A DNA stretch of 64,000 bases from positions 124,001 to 188,000 of the forward strand of contig CAMPDV010000208.1 of the NCBI GenBank assembly GCA_946699065.1, written 5' to 3'. Numbering within the stretch: position 1 is the stretch's first letter; each line of letters starts with the position of its first letter. The notes below the pieces were generated by a model. The model was not told where the DNA came from, did not search any database, and was given only the letters and a program-made list of their open reading frames with translations. Shown here in pieces: positions 60,268 through 64,000 of the stretch. Origin of the DNA: Loxodes magnus. Taxonomy: Eukaryota > Ciliophora > Karyorelictea > Loxodida > Loxodidae. Position numbers and translations under genes: made by a program.

Positions 60268-61628
60268 TTTATATATATATAATAAATATTTGAATCATAC
60301 TTAATTAAATAACTTATACTTTATTTTAAACATACTTTTAGTATATTATTATTTTTAATCTTATAGATTTTTTATTTAGAATCTTATAATATTATCATTA
60401 ATATATATTTAATATAAAATGCTACCTAAGAAATAGCAGATCTCTCTCAATAAATACCTTTAAAATAAGAATAAAGATCTTATTTAATTGATTAATTACC
60501 TTAATAAGATAAAGAAAAATGATTTCAGAAATATTTTTTACAATCAATTCAGTAAAGGATATTAAATATATAATATGAATTGAGTACAATAGATTCTAAA
60601 AATATTTTCCCATTATTTTCTATAATTCTTTTTTCTTTAAGTCTAAATTGAAAGCAATTCCGTACTTTATGTCAAGGTCCTTGCAAAATCAGTATGTCAT
60701 AATTTTGTAGTTTGCTGTTCGACATCAATTGGATCATTCATCGATATTTTTTAGAGGAACATGATTTCTAAAAACTCTGGGAATTGGTTGAATTTGTTTC
60801 TTGTTCTTCTATTCTGGTATTTCCTGACTATTTATTTTCTAATTACATAGCTTGGAGTTCTTAAACTATTTTTTACTAAACATAACTTAATTGATTGCAG
60901 CTTTTTTAGAAGTGACTTTTTGCAATAAATTTTCCAATTTTCAAAGTATATATAAGTTATAATAGAAATCTAATGAAGATACATAAGCAATGGAAAATTA
61001 AAGATGGATGAAGATTCAAAGAAATATTTAATAAATTAACTTTGAAGATATTGCAAGAGGATATTTTAAGATAAATAGACTCAATTTTAGTAATTTAGTA
61101 AATTTTTGATCTTATGGAAGAAGATTATGAAGAAGTTAATTAATTATAATTTTAATTTATTGAATTGGAATCGTATGCAAGATGTTAGAGACATTAATTT
61201 AACTAATAAAAACTATGTAGACCTTTTAAAAGATAATTCCCTTAAATTATAATTATTATAATTTCATACTTTTTAAGTTGCTAAATAAATAAATATTATA
61301 TAACATTTTTATTTTATATAATATTTTATTTCTTTCCTAACTCATTACTTTACATTGCAATAAACCAAAATTTGGGTACTTAGTCTAAAGTTATAGGTTA
61401 AAGTTTTCATATCAATACTGCTTAAATATTTATTTTTAATAAGAAATTATTATTTCATTCTTTGTAATTCAATAAAATAAAGTTATATATAAGATATTAT
61501 TAATTATCAAATTATTAACTACAAAATACTTAATTACTAAATTATTAAATCATTAATATTTAAAATATAATATAATATTTATTTTTAAAAATACTTTAAA
61601 TTAATTATATTTTATTTAACTTCATTCA

Positions 61629-62993
61629 TCACTTTATTCTTAAAGTCCTGTAATCCAAGTTCACTATATCCACTCTCAACAATAAAATATTAGAGTTATC
61701 AGGAATAAAAGAATAAGCAAATCTATTTCTTGTTTTAAATGCTGATAAATTATAAGAATTATGTTTAAATTCTATTTATTATCATTATTGATTGCTTCTT
61801 TTATATATCTTTCTTTAAAATTCTTTATTTCTTTGATTTTTTACTCCTCCAACTATAGTTAGAGGCTCAAGTAATACTAAAGGATAATAAGCAGCTTCAG
61901 GAAGATTAAAATGACATTTATTTCATATATCATTCTATATATTATATTTTCATACGTCATTTAAAATTTATGCATTTTAGTTCATTCCTCCAAAAGAATA
62001 AATATTTTATTCACTTTTATCTACTACTAATGTCTAATTTATTATTTCAAAAGGAAACTATGAACAGTATTATCATTTGTTCTAACTTCCTATTTTTAAT
62101 TTTTCTACTGTTCTTAAAAATTTACTTTAATCAAAAATTCCTCCTACTACATAAATATAATCTTAAGCTGATGCTAATCCAAATCCAAATCTTCCTTAGT
62201 TAAGACCAGTTAGTATTTTACTATTTCCTTACAAGTCAAATTATCAAGTATCTTTTATTCCTTATCCATTTATTTATCCTCCAACTAAATATATCTTGTT
62301 TCTATATTCAATACTTCTACTAAAACTAGGAACTTAAGTATTTAATTTAACTTTTTAAATTTATTCTGTTTCTATATTAAATAATCGAAGATCTTAAGTA
62401 TCCCAATCAAAGAAATGAATATATTTTGTTTCTTTTATATTCTACTCAGCTTAAATTATTTATTTTTATTCTTGCTGTATATTTCTCTAATCAACTATTT
62501 TAAGTTTTATCTGTTAATATATTTATTTGATTGTATTTTAGGAGTATTATTTAATGACAGAAATTAAGGCTTATAGATGGACATTATATTGCTTATTATT
62601 CTTTAGTTCCTATTATGATAGCATTTTAATATGTTATGAGGAATTGCAATTTATAAACTAGTAGCTAACTATTTGTTACATCTAAGTAATTTTCTTTTGC
62701 TTCTAATCTATTTACTTCTTCATTTAATTTAATTTCTATTAGCATTACTTTCTAATATTAATCTACTCCTATTATTATTGTAATATCTCTACCCATTCAT
62801 CATTTATAGGTAAATCTTCAAATCTAAAGTGAAATACCTTATAACAAATGCAGCAGCTGATTTGATTCTATAAATAGTACTAAGTCTTTAAGCATAAGCT
62901 ACAGAAAGTATGAGAACAAGGTAAGACAGTAGGAATAGCGTTAGTTAGGTTAAAAGGATAAGAGCAGTATTAGCATAGGTAGATGACTTACAT
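61629..62993 (-). CDS. RING/coiled-coil/kelch protein, array copy 4
   Basis: Fourth array gene, 454 codons, identical in layout to 55660-57024 (offset 5969). ATG at 62993; tandem TGA at the end. The downstream part of its unit continues to the window edge, so further copies probably follow. Confidence 0.9.
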
Positions 62994-64000
62994 TTTATTA
63001 TAAAGTTAATAAATGTAAAAGCTAAAAGTGTAAATATAACAGTTTAGATTAGATTATTACTATTACTATGATAAACTAGCTTATTAATATTACCTCTAAT
63101 ACTAATGTAACTAATCTATTTATAATTTATTACTTACTTTAAATATTATAATACATTACCTTATATTCTCTTTTTATCTATTTTATATATAACTAATATT
63201 AAATAGAAATTATAAAGATTCTTTAATAAAAAGATAAATTAAAAAATTATTACAAATAAATAATCTGATATTAAGACAAAATTAAAATCCTTAGATAACT
63301 TATTTAATCACTAAAGATATATAAAAGTAAATGTATTATATCAATAATTTAAGAATTGTAATATATTAACTAATTAAATTAAAAATATAATATATTTAAT
63401 TTGATAATTAATATTAGAATATTTAAAAATAAAGTAAATAGATGTAAAATAAGTTTAAGTATATATAGATAGTATATTAAATGTTTATAGTATTTTTGGA
63501 ATTAGTAATTTGGATATTTGATATGTTATTGATATGTTGATAATCTAGTGTATAATAGTGTTAGTTGAACTAGTTATTTTGTAATGTAAATAGTGATTTA
63601 ATTTTGATAATATTATTTAATTTAAATAATAATTTGAGATATTTAATTAGCAAAATTTAGTTTTTATATATTAAAACTATTTACATATTTTTTTATTTAA
63701 TATTCTCTTTTTGGTAAATATTCTTTATAACTATGAGAATAATCTATGAATGTTGATCTACAATAATAAAATAGGAAAGATTAATAATTTAAATAAATTA
63801 ATTGTATATTTTAATCTAATTAAAGGAAATGTATCTTCATTGTAAAAACTTTTATCAAATTTAAACTGTTATTTAAATAGAATAAGATACAGAAAATAAA
63901 TTAAAGATGTTAAATTAAAACTATGCTAATCAATAAAATCCTAAAAATCTAATATCAAACTAAATAAGTTAAGGATAACAATAAATAATCCAAAATTAAG

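Larger units (their letters stand above)
38805..64000. repeat. tandem array, period 5967-5990 bp
   Basis: Four complete units and part of a fifth: 38805-44794, 44795-50784, 50785-56751, 56752-62720, 62721-64000. The units are almost identical. Steps of 5990, 5990, 5967 and 5969 bp are explained by a 22-bp deletion, a 1-bp deletion in the RNA-like element and two 1-bp insertions. The unit boundary falls inside the RING-kelch gene, so the array looks like the product of unequal exchange between RING halves. Each unit holds a RING-kelch gene (-), a C-poor tract, an RNA-like element (+), a coiled-coil gene (-) and minor ORFs. The array runs off the window. Confidence 0.97.

Noticed and set aside
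1..64000. Mitochondrial or apicoplast origin because of high A+T and TGA as Trp
   Set aside because: RNase MRP-type RNA, RING-kelch genes, a probable short GT-AG intron, long spacers and sense TAA/TAG do not fit organelle genomes.
38805..64000. CRISPR array or bacterial insertion sequence
   Set aside because: The repeats are 6 kb gene-containing units; no short spaced repeats, transposase motifs or terminal inverted repeats were seen.

Overview
The window is about 80% A+T nuclear DNA from a protist, most likely a ciliate. Standard-code ORFs are almost absent, but several long reading frames open if TAA and TAG are read as an amino acid. TGA falls exactly where conserved tryptophans belong in a kelch domain. 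All three standard stops are therefore sense codons here, as in the karyorelict and Condylostoma nuclear codes (NCBI tables 27/28) and unlike Tetrahymena or Paramecium, where TGA only terminates. TAA/TAG are read below as Gln by ciliate precedent; Glu is not excluded. Because stops no longer break frames, frame choice for genes without a recognised domain is uncertain, and confidences reflect that.

Layout. 1-6.5 kb: AT-rich DNA with an RNase MRP-type RNA gene (4510-4772), a dispersed 0.4 kb repeat and one small gene (6151). 6.5-11.3 kb: a duplicated block with a RING/coiled-coil/kelch gene on the minus strand and, upstream of it, a structured RNA-like element. 12.9-17.8 kb: several small coiled-coil-type genes on both strands. 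19.7-20.3 kb: tRNA-Pro and another copy of the RNA-like element. 21.4-24.3 kb: a 947-codon minus-strand gene with a probable 20-nt intron and an 11-Glu run. 26.7 kb: an inverted RNA-like element. 27-33.3 kb: small genes, including a multi-span membrane protein. 35.5-37.7 kb: a near-identical second copy of the 2.1 kb block that starts at 6.5 kb. 38.8 kb to the end: a tandem array with a period of 5967-5990 bp, four full units and part of a fifth. Each unit carries a RING-kelch gene, a C-depleted T/G-rich tract, one RNA-like element and a Q-rich coiled-coil gene with a zinc-knuckle-like motif.

The most notable system is the multicopy locus: six RING-kelch genes (putative E3 ubiquitin ligases), five of the seven structured RNA-like elements lying upstream of such genes, and a patchwork of conservation. 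The RING half and flanks are almost identical between the 9 kb and 38 kb copies, while their kelch halves have diverged. Between otherwise near-identical array units most of the differences I could see lie in the RNA-like element. All alignments were made by eye.
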